The notes: generated from the letters alone by a model not told the origin. 64,000 nt of DNA from Paracoccaceae bacterium (GCA_024304985.1 JAMWZC010000001.1:558001-622000); one strand, 5' to 3'. Positions 36,158 to 45,403 are shown, numbered from the stretch's first letter. Program-made: numbers and translations.

Positions 36158-36895
36158 CTAGCCGAGCGACATGAACCCCGGAAACCAGCGAATCATCGCA
36201 TCCGCGATCAGGTTGACCGCATTCGTGGCGATCAGGATCGCAAAGATGATCAGCATGACGCCCATCACCTTTTCCACATGTCCCAGATAGCGGCGGTTGC
36301 GCTGCATCCAGCCCAGAAAGGGCTTGGCAAACAGCGCCGCCACCACGAAAGGCGCGGTCATCGCCAGACCGTAAACCAGCAACAGGCTGCCGCCCTGCCA
36401 GATATCGCCCATCCCGCTGGCCACCATCAGGATCGCCGCCAGCGCAGGACCGACACAGGGGGTCCAGCCAAAGCCGAAGGCCAGCCCCATCACATAGGCC
36501 CCGATCACGGTCGTCGGCTCCGCCTTGCTCTCGATCCGCGCCTCCCGATACAGCAGCCCGATCCGGATCACGCCCAGAAAATGCAGCCCGAATACCAGCA
36601 GCACCGCAGCCGCCACATAGGACAGCGGTTGACGCCACTGGGCGAAGGTCTGGCCCAGGGCCGTGGCCCCCATGCCCAAGAGCACGAAGATCGTGCTGAC
36701 CCCCAGCGCGAAGAACACCGCCGAAATCACCAACCGCTTCTGCGCGCCGGGGGCGATATCCCCGTCCTCGCGCAATTCGGACATGGAAATTCCCGCCATG
36801 TAGCACAGGTAGAAGGGAACCATTGGCAGGATGCAGGGGGTGAAAAAGGACAACAGCCCCGCCAGAGCCGCCCCTGCATAGGAAATGTCCAGCAT
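36158..36895 (-). CDS. soxV: CcdA-type thiol-electron transporter SoxV
   Basis: A 245-residue membrane protein with six hydrophobic segments and two half-site cysteine motifs: FTPCILP (Cys21) and WTPCVGP (about Cys146), as in CcdA. It passes electrons from cytoplasmic thioredoxin to SoxW. It is the first gene of the leftward sox operon, divergent from soxS, with a 117-bp gap that should hold both promoters. Confidence 0.94.
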   Translation of the reverse strand: MLDISYAGAALAGLLSFFTPCILPMVPFYLCYMAGISMSELREDGDIAPGAQKRLVISAVFFALGVSTIFVLLGMGATALGQTFAQWRQPLSYVAAAVLLVFGLHFLGVIRIGLLYREARIESKAEPTTVIGAYVMGLAFGFGWTPCVGPALAAILMVASGMGDIWQGGSLLLVYGLAMTAPFVVAALFAKPFLGWMQRNRRYLGHVEKVMGVMLIIFAILIATNAVNLIADAMIRWFPGFMSLG

Positions 36896-36914
36896 GCGCG
36901 GGACTCCTTGATCT

Positions 36915-36930
36915 ATTCACATATTCAGAT
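36915..36930. promoter_or_regulatory. Weak SoxR-type site in the soxV-soxS gap
   Basis: ATTC followed by 8 bases and AGAT (36915-36930) resembles the two better sites only in its left half. It is flanked by ATCT and AGAT arms. SoxR is known to bind the soxS-soxV region in Paracoccus, so the position is right, but the match is poor. Confidence 0.3.
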
Positions 36931-37012
36931 TACGTTTTGTATACTGATGTCGTCAATCTCCGCGCAGGTCAATTGCCTTGCTGACACCGCGCCCTTGTTT
37001 CCGGGTTTACTC

Positions 37013-37393
37013 ATGCGTTCCGTCGCGACCCTTCTGCGTCCCTTGGCCTGTGCGGCCGCCCTGCTGGCCGTCAGCCTGCCGGCGGCGGCGACCGAGCTTG
37101 TGATGGTGGACCGCGAAGGCTGCGGCTATTGCCTGGCCTGGAAGAAAGAGATCGGCCCCGCCTATCCCAATACCGACCTTGGCCAGTTCGCCCCCCTGCG
37201 CGTGGTGAACATCCGCGACGGCGCGCCCGATGGCGTCAGCTTCGACCGGCCGGTGATCTTCACACCCACCTTCATCCTGATCGAAGATGGCGCGGAACTG
37301 GCGCGGATCGAAGGCTATCCGGGCGAAGATTTTTTCTGGGGCCTGCTGGAAAAGATGCTAAAGGAGACTACCGATTTCGTCGGGTCCAGTTGA
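37013..37393 (+). CDS. soxS: Periplasmic thioredoxin-like protein SoxS
   Basis: The 126-residue protein has a signal peptide (about 1-27) and a CxxC pair Cys37/Cys40 (DREGCGYCLAW), with FTPTFIL as cis-proline segment near 83-89. SoxS in Paracoccus reactivates SoxYZ. A frame from 36947 would put extra residues before the signal peptide and lacks a clear ribosome binding site. It leads the rightward soxS-soxR-soxT unit. Confidence 0.88.
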   Translation: MRSVATLLRPLACAAALLAVSLPAAATELVMVDREGCGYCLAWKKEIGPAYPNTDLGQFAPLRVVNIRDGAPDGVSFDRPVIFTPTFILIEDGAELARIEGYPGEDFFWGLLEKMLKETTDFVGSS

Positions 37394-37526
37394 TATCCGC
37401 AGCCTCGCCGGCGCCTTCAAAGGGTTTGGCCGCCGGGTCGAGCCGGAACGATGCGTGCCCGACACACCGATCATTGCCCGCGCAGAACGGGCATGCGCAA
37501 CCGAAACTAGGCAAGGAACCAGGCAG

Positions 37527-37877
37527 GTGCCCCTTCCGGTCTTTACCAGCAGCATCTCGGATGCCGAGATGGATCAGTTCGTCGAGAATGCGACGACTGC
37601 CAGCAATTTTCTCAAGGCGATCAGCCACGAAGGCCGGTTGCTGATCCTGTGCCATCTGGTCTCGGGCGAGAAATCCGTGACCGAATTGGAAGACCTTCTC
37701 TCGGCCCGTCAGGCCGCCGTCAGTCAGCAATTGTCGCGCCTGCGTCTTGAGGGTCTGGTGATCCCCCGCCGCGATGGCAAGGCGATCTATTACCGATTGG
37801 CCGACGACCGCCCCAAGCGTATACTTGAAGTCGTCTACGAGCTTTTCTGCGCCGATGACGCGCGGGACCAACGCTAG
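37527..37877 (+). CDS. soxR: ArsR-family thiol-switch repressor SoxR
   Basis: The GTG at 37527 is chosen because AAGGAACCAGGCAG precedes it; a GTG at 37455 would add 24 residues. The 116-residue protein has a winged helix (SVTELEDLLSARQAAVSQQLSRLRLEGLVIPRR) and two cysteines, Cys42 (LILCHLV) and Cys108 (ELFCADD). They match Cys41/Cys107 of SqrR, which form a polysulfide bridge and release DNA. It should repress the sox operons through the ATTC-N8-GAAT sites. Confidence 0.92.
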   Translation: MPLPVFTSSISDAEMDQFVENATTASNFLKAISHEGRLLILCHLVSGEKSVTELEDLLSARQAAVSQQLSRLRLEGLVIPRRDGKAIYYRLADDRPKRILEVVYELFCADDARDQR

Positions 37878-37916
37878 GCAGACAGAAGAACGGCACCGGA
37901 TCGGGGAGGATCAGGC

Positions 37917-38978
37917 ATGTTCGAAGGCATCAGCGACAGCGCCCTGGTGGCATTGATCGGCATGGGCAGCGGGCTTCTGCTGGGGCTGGCCGCGCGGCTG
38001 GGCCGCTTCTGCACCATGGGCGCGATCGAGGACTTGCTTTACGGCCAGAATGACACGCGGATGCGGATGTGGGTTCTGGCCATCGGCCTCTCGGTGATGT
38101 GCACTTTCGGCCTGATGGCCACGGGTCTGCTGGAACCGGAACGCTCCTTCTATCTCTCGATCCGCTGGATGCCGCTGGTGTCGATCATCGGCGGGCTGAT
38201 GTTCGGGTATGGCATGGCCTTGGCGGGCAATTGCGGTTTCGGCTCCATCGCGCGACTGGGCGGCGGCGACATGCGCGCCTTCGTGATCGTGCTGGTGATG
38301 GGGCTGTCCGCCTATTTCGTGATGTCAGGCCCGCTGGCCCCGCTGCGCGCCGCGCTGATCAACCAGCAGGACGTGGTCACCGGAGAGATGCCCCCCGGCC
38401 TCGCGCATCTTGTGGCAGACCTCACAGGCGGATCGGTGCCGCTGATCGGGATGGTGATCGGCGCGTTGATCGTGCTGGGCACCCTGTCCTCGCGCCGCTT
38501 CCTGACCAATACGCGCGCGATCTTCTGGGCTGCCGTGGTGGCCTTGGGGATCGTTTCGGGCTGGGCGGGCAGCTATTGGGTCGCCACGACAGGGTTCACC
38601 GATATGCCTGTCGTCTCGCACAGCTTTTCAGCCCCCGTGGGGGAAAGCCTGCTTTACGCCATGACCGGCTCGGCCCGCGCGCCCTCCTTCGCGGTGGGAT
38701 CGGTGGCGGGCGTGATCCTTGGCGCCTTCATCGGCTCGCTTTTCAAAGGCCATTTCCGTTGGGAAGCCTGCGAGGACCCGCGCGAACTGCGCCGCCAGAT
38801 CAGCGGGGCGGTCCTGATGGGCGTGGGCGCGGTGCTGGCACTGGGATGCACGATCGGTCAGGGTATTTCGGCCTTTTCGGTGCTGGCCTTCTCGGCCCCT
38901 GTGGTCTTTCTGTCGATCCTCGCCGGGGCCGCCTTCGGGCTGCGCCAGTTGATCGAAGGGTTCCAGCCTGCGGAATGA
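37917..38978 (+). CDS. soxT: YeeE/YedE-family sulfur-compound transporter SoxT
   Basis: The 353-residue membrane protein has about nine to ten hydrophobic segments and conserved cysteines in GRFCTMGAIED (about 32), GNCGFGS (about 104) and LALGCTIGQGIS (near 305), the pattern of full-length YeeE/TsuA proteins. Paralogous SoxT proteins are encoded next to soxR in other thiosulfate oxidisers and affect induction or sulfur import. It is the third gene of the soxSR unit. Confidence 0.88.
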   Translation: MFEGISDSALVALIGMGSGLLLGLAARLGRFCTMGAIEDLLYGQNDTRMRMWVLAIGLSVMCTFGLMATGLLEPERSFYLSIRWMPLVSIIGGLMFGYGMALAGNCGFGSIARLGGGDMRAFVIVLVMGLSAYFVMSGPLAPLRAALINQQDVVTGEMPPGLAHLVADLTGGSVPLIGMVIGALIVLGTLSSRRFLTNTRAIFWAAVVALGIVSGWAGSYWVATTGFTDMPVVSHSFSAPVGESLLYAMTGSARAPSFAVGSVAGVILGAFIGSLFKGHFRWEACEDPRELRRQISGAVLMGVGAVLALGCTIGQGISAFSVLAFSAPVVFLSILAGAAFGLRQLIEGFQPAE

Positions 38979-39013
38979 TCATAACCGCCGCACCTGACCC
39001 CAGCCAAAGGATA

Positions 39014-39075
39014 TGAGTATTTTCGGCAAGATGAATTGCAGGCCCGACGCCCTTTCATCTTGCTGAAAATACTCA
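39014..39075. terminator. Long bidirectional terminator between soxT and acyl-CoA dehydrogenase genes
   Basis: Two 22-base arms, beginning TGAGTATTTTC and ending GAAAATACTCA, are complementary except for one position and enclose an 18-base loop. The gene ends on both sides point toward it. The arms resemble the sequences at 21746 and 54905. Confidence 0.75.
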
Positions 39076-39159
39076 AATTCCCCATCGATGACCTGCGACA
39101 GGGTCGAAAACGAAAAGGGGGCACGCGGCCCCCTTTCCCATCATCGCAGATCCGTCAGA

Positions 39160-40395
39160 TCACACCTTTTCCTGCGTGTATTTCTTCAACTCGGCCCGCG
39201 CGACCTGACGGCGATGCACGGCGTCCGGCCCATCCGCCAGACGCAGGGTCCGCACATGGGTCCATTTATGCGCCAGCGGCGTATCCTGGCTGACGCCCTG
39301 CCCGCCGAACATCTGCACCGCCTCGTCGATCACCTTCAGCGCGACACGCGGCGCGATCACCTTGATCTGGCTGATCCAGGGCGCCGCGGCGCGTTTGTCG
39401 CCCTGATCCATGTACCACGCCGCCTTGAGACACAGCAGGCGCGCCATTTCGATCTCCATCCGGCATTCGGCGATGATGTCGTAATTCGCGCCCAACTGCG
39501 CCAGCTTCTTGCCGAAAGCCTCGCGCGCCAGGGACCGTTTGCACATCAGCTCCAGCGCCGATTCCGCCTGCCCGATCGCGCGCATGCAGTGATGGATGCG
39601 GCCCGGTCCCAGACGGCCCTGGCTGATCTCGAAGCCGCGCCCCTCGCCCAGAAGCAACGCATCGGCGGGCACGCGCACATCTGTAAAGCGGATGTGCATA
39701 TGCCCATGCGGCGCGTCGTCATTGCCGTAAACTTCCATCGGACGCAATATTTCTATGCCGTTCGTGCCCGCGGGCACAACAATCATCGAATGACGCGCAT
39801 GTTTGGGAAGGTCGTCCCCGCCGGTCTTGACCATCACGATATAGACCTTGCAGCGCGGATCACCGGCGCCCGAGGCCCACCATTTCTGCCCGTTCAGCAC
39901 ATAATGATCGCCGTCGCGCACGCAGGACATCGACACATTCGTGGCGTCAGAACTGGCCACATCCGGCTCTGTCATCAGATAGGCCGAACGGATCCTGCCT
40001 TCCAGCAGGGGGGCCAACCATTCTTCCTTCATGGCGGCGGTGCCGTAACGTTCGAACACTTCCATGTTGCCCGTGTCGGGGGCCGAACAGTTGAACACCT
40101 CCGCTCCCAGCGGGGTCTTGCCCATCTCTTCGGCGAAATAGGCATATTCCACGGTGGTCAGGCCGAAGCCCTTCTCGCTGTCGGTCAGCCAGAAATTCCA
40201 CAAACCCTGCGCCTTGGCCTTGGCTTTCAACCCCTCCAGGATCTCGGTCTGGCGGGCGGTATATTGCCAGCGGTCTTCCTTGGCGATCTCGGCGTGATAT
40301 TCATCCTCCAGCGGCATGACGTCATCACGGATCATCGCGGCCACGCGATCCAAGAGCTTGCGGTTCTCGGGGCGCATCCCGAAATTCATGTCCAT
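39160..40395 (-). CDS. Acyl-CoA dehydrogenase
   Basis: The ATG at 40395 follows GGGAGGAAATTGGC; the open frame extends further upstream only by chance. The 411-residue protein has the usual three domains: helical N-terminus, YLMTEPDVASSDATN (about 140-155) in the FAD-binding region, and LNGQKWWASGAG. The C-terminal part holds QMFGGQGVSQDTPLAHKWTHVRTLRLADG. It oxidises an acyl-CoA to an enoyl-CoA. The long N-terminus and ending place it among ACAD10/11-like members; the substrate is unknown. Confidence 0.92.
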   Translation of the reverse strand: MDMNFGMRPENRKLLDRVAAMIRDDVMPLEDEYHAEIAKEDRWQYTARQTEILEGLKAKAKAQGLWNFWLTDSEKGFGLTTVEYAYFAEEMGKTPLGAEVFNCSAPDTGNMEVFERYGTAAMKEEWLAPLLEGRIRSAYLMTEPDVASSDATNVSMSCVRDGDHYVLNGQKWWASGAGDPRCKVYIVMVKTGGDDLPKHARHSMIVVPAGTNGIEILRPMEVYGNDDAPHGHMHIRFTDVRVPADALLLGEGRGFEISQGRLGPGRIHHCMRAIGQAESALELMCKRSLAREAFGKKLAQLGANYDIIAECRMEIEMARLLCLKAAWYMDQGDKRAAAPWISQIKVIAPRVALKVIDEAVQMFGGQGVSQDTPLAHKWTHVRTLRLADGPDAVHRRQVARAELKKYTQEKV

Positions 40396-40562
40396 GCCAA
40401 TTTCCTCCCTGCGAAAAACAATTCCACGCGGATAACACCACGTCGGCGGCTGGATGGGAAGCGGGCAAAACGTCAACGGACGCCGCGTCGCGAGGGAACG
40501 GAATCGGGGGCGCGGGGTTATACCGCTGGACATGTGGCCTCATCGGCAGGAGACAAGACGAC

Positions 40563-42023
40563 GTGACATCACTTCCCCTGATGGCCCCCGGCGAGACCTG
40601 CTGGAAAATCGCGGATACCGGACGCTTTTCCCTTATCGTGGATGCGGCGGATTACTTCGTGGCCGCCCGCGCCGCCATGCTCAAGGCGCAACGTTCGATC
40701 ATGCTGATCGGATGGGATTTCGACGCGCGCATCGACCTGCGCGGCGGCACGGACGATGGCCCGCAGCAATTGGGCGATTTCATCCTCTGGCTGGCGGATC
40801 GCACACCCTCGCTCGAAATCAGGCTGCTGCGCTGGGATATCGGCGCGCTGAACGCCGTCTTCCGGGGGCGGACCCTGCTGTGGATCCTGCGCTGGAAGCG
40901 GCACCCGCGGATCACCCTGCGGCTGGACAGCGCCCATCCGATGGCGTCGTCGCATCATCAGAAGATCGTCGTGATCGACGACTGCATGGCCTTTTGCGGC
41001 GGGATCGACATGACCGAGAACCGATGGGACACCCGCGCGCATCGGGATGTGGAACCCACGCGCGAACACCCGTCCGGGCAGGATCATGGTCCCTGGCATG
41101 ATTCGACAAGCGCCTTCGACGGCGCCGCTGCACGCCTCATGGGCGATCTGGCACGGCACCGCTGGAAGGTGGCCACCGGCGAGGAATTGGCCCCCTGCTC
41201 TGCCGCACATGACTGCTGGCCCGACGGTCTGGAGCCGGATTTCCGCGACACTCGCCTTGCCGTCATGCGCACCGTGCCCGCCTATGGCGACGATCCCGGC
41301 TGCCACGAGATCGAGTCGGCCTATCTGGCCCTGATCGCTTCGGCCAAACATGTGATCTATGCCGAAAGCCAGTATTTCGCCTCGCGCCGGATCGCTGCGG
41401 CCATCGCGCAACGCTTGGTCGAGGATGACGGCCCCGAAGTGGTGATCATCAATCCGCACGCCGCCGAAGGGTGGCTGGAACCGATCGTGATGGATACGGC
41501 GCGCGCCCGCCTTGTCGATGCCCTGCGCCGGATCGACAGGCATGGACGCTTTCGCCTCTATCATCCCGTGACCGAGGCCGAAGCCCATATCTATGTGCAT
41601 TCCAAGATCATGATCGTTGACGACATCCACCTGCGCGTCGGGTCGTCGAATTTCAACAACCGGTCCATGCGGATGGATACTGAATGCGACGTGATCCTGA
41701 CGGCGCGTGATGCGGCCGAGAGCAGCCACATCACGGCCCTGCGCAACGATCTGGTCGCGGAACATCTTGGGGTTTCGTCCGAGGACGTGGCCACCAGCCT
41801 TGGACAGACCGGTTCGCTGATCCGAACCATCGACACGCTGCGCGGCGCCGGGCGCAGCCTTGTCCCCTATGCCATGCCCGACACCTCGGACATCGAAAAC
41901 TGGCTGGCCGAAAACGAGATCCTTGACCCGAACGGTCCGGACGACATGTTCGAACCGCTGGATAAACGAGGCTTGTTCAAGGGATGGGGCGGCCTGCGGC
42001 GCAAATTGCACCTGCGCCAATAG
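40563..42023 (+). CDS. Phospholipase D-superfamily enzyme (cardiolipin synthase-like)
   Basis: The 486-residue protein has two HKD motifs: HHQKIVVID at about 129-137 and HSKIMIVDD at about 344-352, each followed by the GG/GSSNFN segment (CGGIDMTENRWD; VGSSNFNNRSM). No N-terminal membrane helices are seen, unlike typical cardiolipin synthases, so it may act as a phospholipase or transphosphatidylase. It stands alone, divergent from the acyl-CoA dehydrogenase gene. Confidence 0.9.
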   Translation: MTSLPLMAPGETCWKIADTGRFSLIVDAADYFVAARAAMLKAQRSIMLIGWDFDARIDLRGGTDDGPQQLGDFILWLADRTPSLEIRLLRWDIGALNAVFRGRTLLWILRWKRHPRITLRLDSAHPMASSHHQKIVVIDDCMAFCGGIDMTENRWDTRAHRDVEPTREHPSGQDHGPWHDSTSAFDGAAARLMGDLARHRWKVATGEELAPCSAAHDCWPDGLEPDFRDTRLAVMRTVPAYGDDPGCHEIESAYLALIASAKHVIYAESQYFASRRIAAAIAQRLVEDDGPEVVIINPHAAEGWLEPIVMDTARARLVDALRRIDRHGRFRLYHPVTEAEAHIYVHSKIMIVDDIHLRVGSSNFNNRSMRMDTECDVILTARDAAESSHITALRNDLVAEHLGVSSEDVATSLGQTGSLIRTIDTLRGAGRSLVPYAMPDTSDIENWLAENEILDPNGPDDMFEPLDKRGLFKGWGGLRRKLHLRQ

Positions 42024-42075
42024 CCGTCCCTCAAAGGGACAGGCCACGCCATGCAACGACAATCTGTCGGAAAAT

Positions 42076-42161
42076 TGGTGCGGTCGAGAAGACTCGAACT
42101 TCCACGGGAGTTACCCCACAGCGACCTCAACGCTGCGCGTCTACCATTCCGCCACGACCGC
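42076..42161 (-). tRNA. tRNA-Leu (anticodon GAG)
   Basis: On the minus strand the sequence folds with acceptor GCGGTCG/CGACCGC, anticodon stem CAGCG/CGCTG around loop TTGAGGT (anticodon GAG), a long variable arm typical of tRNA-Leu, and T-arm GTTCGAGTC. CCA is encoded. It is 86 bases long. Confidence 0.96.
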
Positions 42162-42276
42162 ACGTCATGTGGTGACGAGGGGCCGTATAGACAAAGCCCG
42201 CCACCTTGTGAAGGGGATAAATGCAACAGGGGCCAGACTGGCCCCTGCGCTGTCCTCATGGACGCTGTTCGTCACG

Positions 42277-43923
42277 TCAGTCCAGTTTGAAAGCCGGCAG
42301 CGCCGCCTTCTGCGGTTGCGGTTCCGCAGTCCCGGTCAGATCAGCCGCTGCGGCGCGCAGAAGCTCCATCCGCTCGGGCTGGCCCGGCGCGAACACCGCC
42401 TCGGTGCCGCCCGCAATCGCGTCTACAGCGACCGCATACCAGTCCTGCGCTCCTTCGGGCGAACGGGTCACCCCGAAGCCCTGCGCCAGATGATGCCCCA
42501 CCAGTTCCGCATAGGGAGTCTTGCCGATTCCGACCAGCAGCAAGGCCGATCCCAGCGCCACTTCCATCCGGTCACGGCGATAACCGGTATAGAGGCAGAT
42601 TTCGGCGGTGCTCTGCAACTGCTCGACCGTCATCGCGGCGCCCAGCACGAATTTCTGCACTTCGGCGCGCACCTGCGCGCTATCCGATCCCTCCAGCATG
42701 GCCACGAACGGTGCCAGCGCGGGACCGAAGGCATCGCATTGCTGATCGACCTGCGCCTGAGTCAGGCCCTGCACCTTGGCCACCATGTCCTCGCCCTTGC
42801 CGATGGCATAGGTCCGGGTCAGGCAGAACTGCTCGCTCAGCGCCAGATCAGGGTCGGCCATGGTGGCCAGGGTCACGAAGCCGCCGTTGGAATTGGTCAG
42901 CAGGCTGACCTTGCTGCAATGGCTGGCCAGTGACGGCGCTTCCGTGGGTTGCGCCGCGATCATCGGCAGCGCCTGAATCCCCCCCAGCCCCGGTGTCGGA
43001 GATGTGGACGGCGCGGCCGCCATCACCGTCACAGGTGCCGTGATCGCAGGGACGGGCAAGGGTGCAGGTGCTGCGGCCATCGTGCCGCCCGCCGTGCCCG
43101 CATCGCCCGCGATCTCGCAGGCCCCCTGCCGGCAGGTGAACATGGCCGGGGTGGCGTTGAAGGCCAGAAAGTCGTTGCGCGCATAGCCCTGCGGGGTCGA
43201 GGCAAAGACCATGACCGAGCAACTGCTGGCCCCGCACCAGAAGGAGCTGCCCGTCACCGAGGTGTCGATCAGGTAGTCCGTCCGTCCGTCCCCGTTCAGG
43301 TCGGCCAGCTGGATGAAGCCCGACCGCTGCAGCAACTGTTCGGCCGTGGGCTCGGAGCTGGCGGCGATCTCGTCCACGGCGGCCGAGACTTCGGGCGGCA
43401 TCCCGCCATAGCTGGCCGTACGGGAGCCCGAGGCCCCACCCATCGCCTCGTCGCGCCAGACCACCAGCAGTCCCTTGACGCCTTGCGGGTTGGAATTCAT
43501 CTCGCGGATGACCTGCGGCCCGCCGATCTGCGCGCGGCTGTAGGAGGAGACAAGGAAATCCCTCTCATAGGGCGTCAGTTGCCCGGTCGCCGGAAAGCCC
43601 AGATGTGCCTGATACTGCGCCACCGCCGCGCGGGACCGTTGCCCCATCACACCGTCGGGCGTTCCTGCCGGAAAGCCGAAATAGTTGAGCGAGGTCTGCA
43701 CCTGTCGGTTCTGTTCACGCGTGGCCGAACTCATGGTGCTGCGTGGTTGCGTGCTGCGCGTCGTCGTGGTCCGCTGCCGGTTCTTGGACGCCTCGTTCAC
43801 GATGACGCCCCCGATGATGCCACCGACGATCGCGGCGCCCAGATTGTCCGCGCTGGAGGGCGTCGCTGAAACTGACAAACAGAGCGCCGCCACCAGACCG
43901 GCCTTCAAACGATGAGTGGTCAT
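42277..43923 (-). CDS. Secreted peptidoglycan-binding-domain protein
   Basis: The 548-residue protein has a signal peptide (about 1-26), a glycine-zipper-like stretch (GAAIVGGIIGGVIVNEASKN, about 29-48), and a PG_binding_1 repeat near 75-120 (QTSLNYFGFPAGTPDGVMGQRSRAAVAQYQ). The rest is of unknown function, with a low-complexity Pro/Ala linker (about 280-320). An LNGDGRTDYLID segment near 215-225 recalls calcium-binding FG-GAP loops. It is probably a periplasmic envelope protein. Confidence 0.8.
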   Translation of the reverse strand: MTTHRLKAGLVAALCLSVSATPSSADNLGAAIVGGIIGGVIVNEASKNRQRTTTTRSTQPRSTMSSATREQNRQVQTSLNYFGFPAGTPDGVMGQRSRAAVAQYQAHLGFPATGQLTPYERDFLVSSYSRAQIGGPQVIREMNSNPQGVKGLLVVWRDEAMGGASGSRTASYGGMPPEVSAAVDEIAASSEPTAEQLLQRSGFIQLADLNGDGRTDYLIDTSVTGSSFWCGASSCSVMVFASTPQGYARNDFLAFNATPAMFTCRQGACEIAGDAGTAGGTMAAAPAPLPVPAITAPVTVMAAAPSTSPTPGLGGIQALPMIAAQPTEAPSLASHCSKVSLLTNSNGGFVTLATMADPDLALSEQFCLTRTYAIGKGEDMVAKVQGLTQAQVDQQCDAFGPALAPFVAMLEGSDSAQVRAEVQKFVLGAAMTVEQLQSTAEICLYTGYRRDRMEVALGSALLLVGIGKTPYAELVGHHLAQGFGVTRSPEGAQDWYAVAVDAIAGGTEAVFAPGQPERMELLRAAAADLTGTAEPQPQKAALPAFKLD

Positions 43924-44054
43924 TTCAAAATCTCCCCGAGATGCTTAAATAATGGCGAAAAGCGTAACCCAGGATTTGTCTTTCCCAAAGAAGTTATGCA
44001 GGAAAGGCATGCCAGGACGGGTTTCGGGCATCGTTGGAGCAGGAATTTCGCGGC

Positions 44055-44705
44055 ATGGTTGAATGGATCACGACCCCCGGCTTGATCGATTACCGCGAGG
44101 CCGAGCAATGGATGGAGGCGCGCGTCGCGGGAATCGCAGCGGGCACCGCGCCCGAGGCGATCTGGCTGCTGGAACATCCGCCGCTCTATACGGCAGGCAC
44201 CAGCGCGCGGATCGCGGATCTGACAGATCCCGATCGCTTTCCCGTCTATCCCAGCAAGCGGGGCGGGCAGTATACCTATCACGGCCCCGGTCAGCGGGTG
44301 ATCTATGTCATGCTGGATGTGGGACGGCGCGGCCATGACGTGCGCCGCTTCGTGCAGCAGCTTGAGGGTTGGGTCATCGCCACGCTGGCCAGCTTTGGGG
44401 TGCAGGGCCATATCCGCGAGGGCCGCGTGGGCGTCTGGGTGGAACGGCCCGACAAACCCCGCAGCATCACCGGCGCGCTGGCCGAGGACAAGATCGCCGC
44501 GATTGGCATCCGCTTGCGCAAATGGATCAGTTTCCACGGCATTTCGATCAATCTGGACCCGGATCTGGGGCATTTCTCCGGCATCGTGCCCTGCGGGATC
44601 AGCGAACACGGTGTCACCAGCCTGCGGGATCTGGGATTGGACACGCGCCTTGCCGATCTGGACGCGGCCCTCAAGCTTAGCTTCGCCAGCACCTTCGGCG
44701 AATAG
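44055..44705 (+). CDS. lipB: Octanoyltransferase LipB
   Basis: The ATG at 44055 is chosen over a TTG at 44034. The 216-residue protein shows [12 protein letters not shown] (69-80), catalytic Lys146 (EDKIAAIG) and Cys180 (GIVPCGIS). It moves octanoyl from acyl carrier protein to lipoyl domains. The gene is single and precedes the cytochrome c gene by 107 bp. Confidence 0.97.
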   Translation: MVEWITTPGLIDYREAEQWMEARVAGIAAGTAPEAIWLLEHPPLYTAGTSARIADLTDPDRFPVYPSKRGGQYTYHGPGQRVIYVMLDVGRRGHDVRRFVQQLEGWVIATLASFGVQGHIREGRVGVWVERPDKPRSITGALAEDKIAAIGIRLRKWISFHGISINLDPDLGHFSGIVPCGISEHGVTSLRDLGLDTRLADLDAALKLSFASTFGE

Positions 44706-44812
44706 TCGCAGACCACGCGCAAAGTTGAAATGACTGTTGCACGGGCTAACTGTAAGAGTATCACTAGGGGCAGGAAATGCCTTGCTACCCAACAAACCCA
44801 AGAGGTCTGACT

Positions 44813-45235
44813 ATGAAATTCCTGATTACCGCTTCTGCCGCCATGCTGGCCCTGTCCGTCCCCGCCTTCGCCGCAGGCGATGCCGCCAAGGGCGAACGTG
44901 AGTTCAACAAATGCAAGGCCTGCCACATGATTCAGGCAGAAGACGGCACCGACATCGTAAAGGGCGGCAAGACCGGCCCGAACCTCTATGGTGTGATCGG
45001 TCGTGCGGCCGGTGCGCAGGAAGGCTTCCGCTATGGTGAAAGCCTTGCCGCTGCCGGGGAAGCCGGTCTGGTCTGGGACGAAGAAAACCTTGCCAGCTAT
45101 GTGCAGGACCCCAAGGCTTTCCTCGTGGAATACAACGATGATCCCAAGGCGCGCTCGTCCATGAGCTTCAAGCTGGCCAAGGGTGCCGAGGACGTGGCGG
45201 CCTATCTGGCCTCTGTCGCGCCTGCGACCAACTGA
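44813..45235 (+). CDS. cycA: Cytochrome c550/c2
   Basis: The ATG at 44813 follows AGAGGTCTGACT and starts a Sec signal (about 1-21). The 140-residue precursor has the class I heme site CKACH at 34-38, GPNLYGVIGR near 60 and a methionine ligand near MSFKLA. It is close to cytochrome c550 of Paracoccus (FNKCKACHMIQ, TDIVKGGKTGPNLYG). It carries electrons from bc1 complex and sox enzymes to the oxidase encoded next. Confidence 0.95.
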   Translation: MKFLITASAAMLALSVPAFAAGDAAKGEREFNKCKACHMIQAEDGTDIVKGGKTGPNLYGVIGRAAGAQEGFRYGESLAAAGEAGLVWDEENLASYVQDPKAFLVEYNDDPKARSSMSFKLAKGAEDVAAYLASVAPATN

Positions 45236-45293
45236 CCACGGGTCACATCCGGGGCTGCCCCATCCGCGGCGGCCACGGCATGACAGAGGATGG

Positions 45294-45318
45294 AAAACCC
45301 GGCTTTGCGCCGGGTTTT
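45294..45318 (+). terminator. Rho-independent terminator after cycA
   Basis: AAAACCCGGC pairs with GCCGGGTTTT around loop TTTGC, followed by further T. It lies 58 bp past the cycA stop, so cycA and ctaD are separate transcripts. Confidence 0.85.
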
Positions 45319-45389
45319 TTCGTTATTTGCCAAGGCATTAACAGGATTGTCCGCCCCACCTGACACATTTCAAGGTGCGACAATATACA

Positions 45390-45403
45390 TTGATTCAGAT
45401 CAA
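45390..45403. promoter_or_regulatory. Perfect FnrL box ahead of ctaD
   Basis: TTGAT-TCAG-ATCAA matches the FNR consensus TTGAT-N4-ATCAA at every defined position. It lies 103 bp upstream of the ctaD start codon. In Rhodobacter, FnrL lowers aa3-oxidase expression when oxygen falls. Confidence 0.75.

Noticed and set aside
36158-36920. Upstream extension of the soxW frame over soxV (starting at 36920)
   Set aside because: It is an antiparallel-frame artefact; soxV occupies the same strand in another frame with clear CcdA motifs, and soxW has its own start with signal peptide at 36134.
37455-37526. Longer soxR start at a GTG
   Set aside because: No good ribosome binding site and it would place the paired cysteines 24 residues later than in SqrR; the GTG at 37527 fits better.
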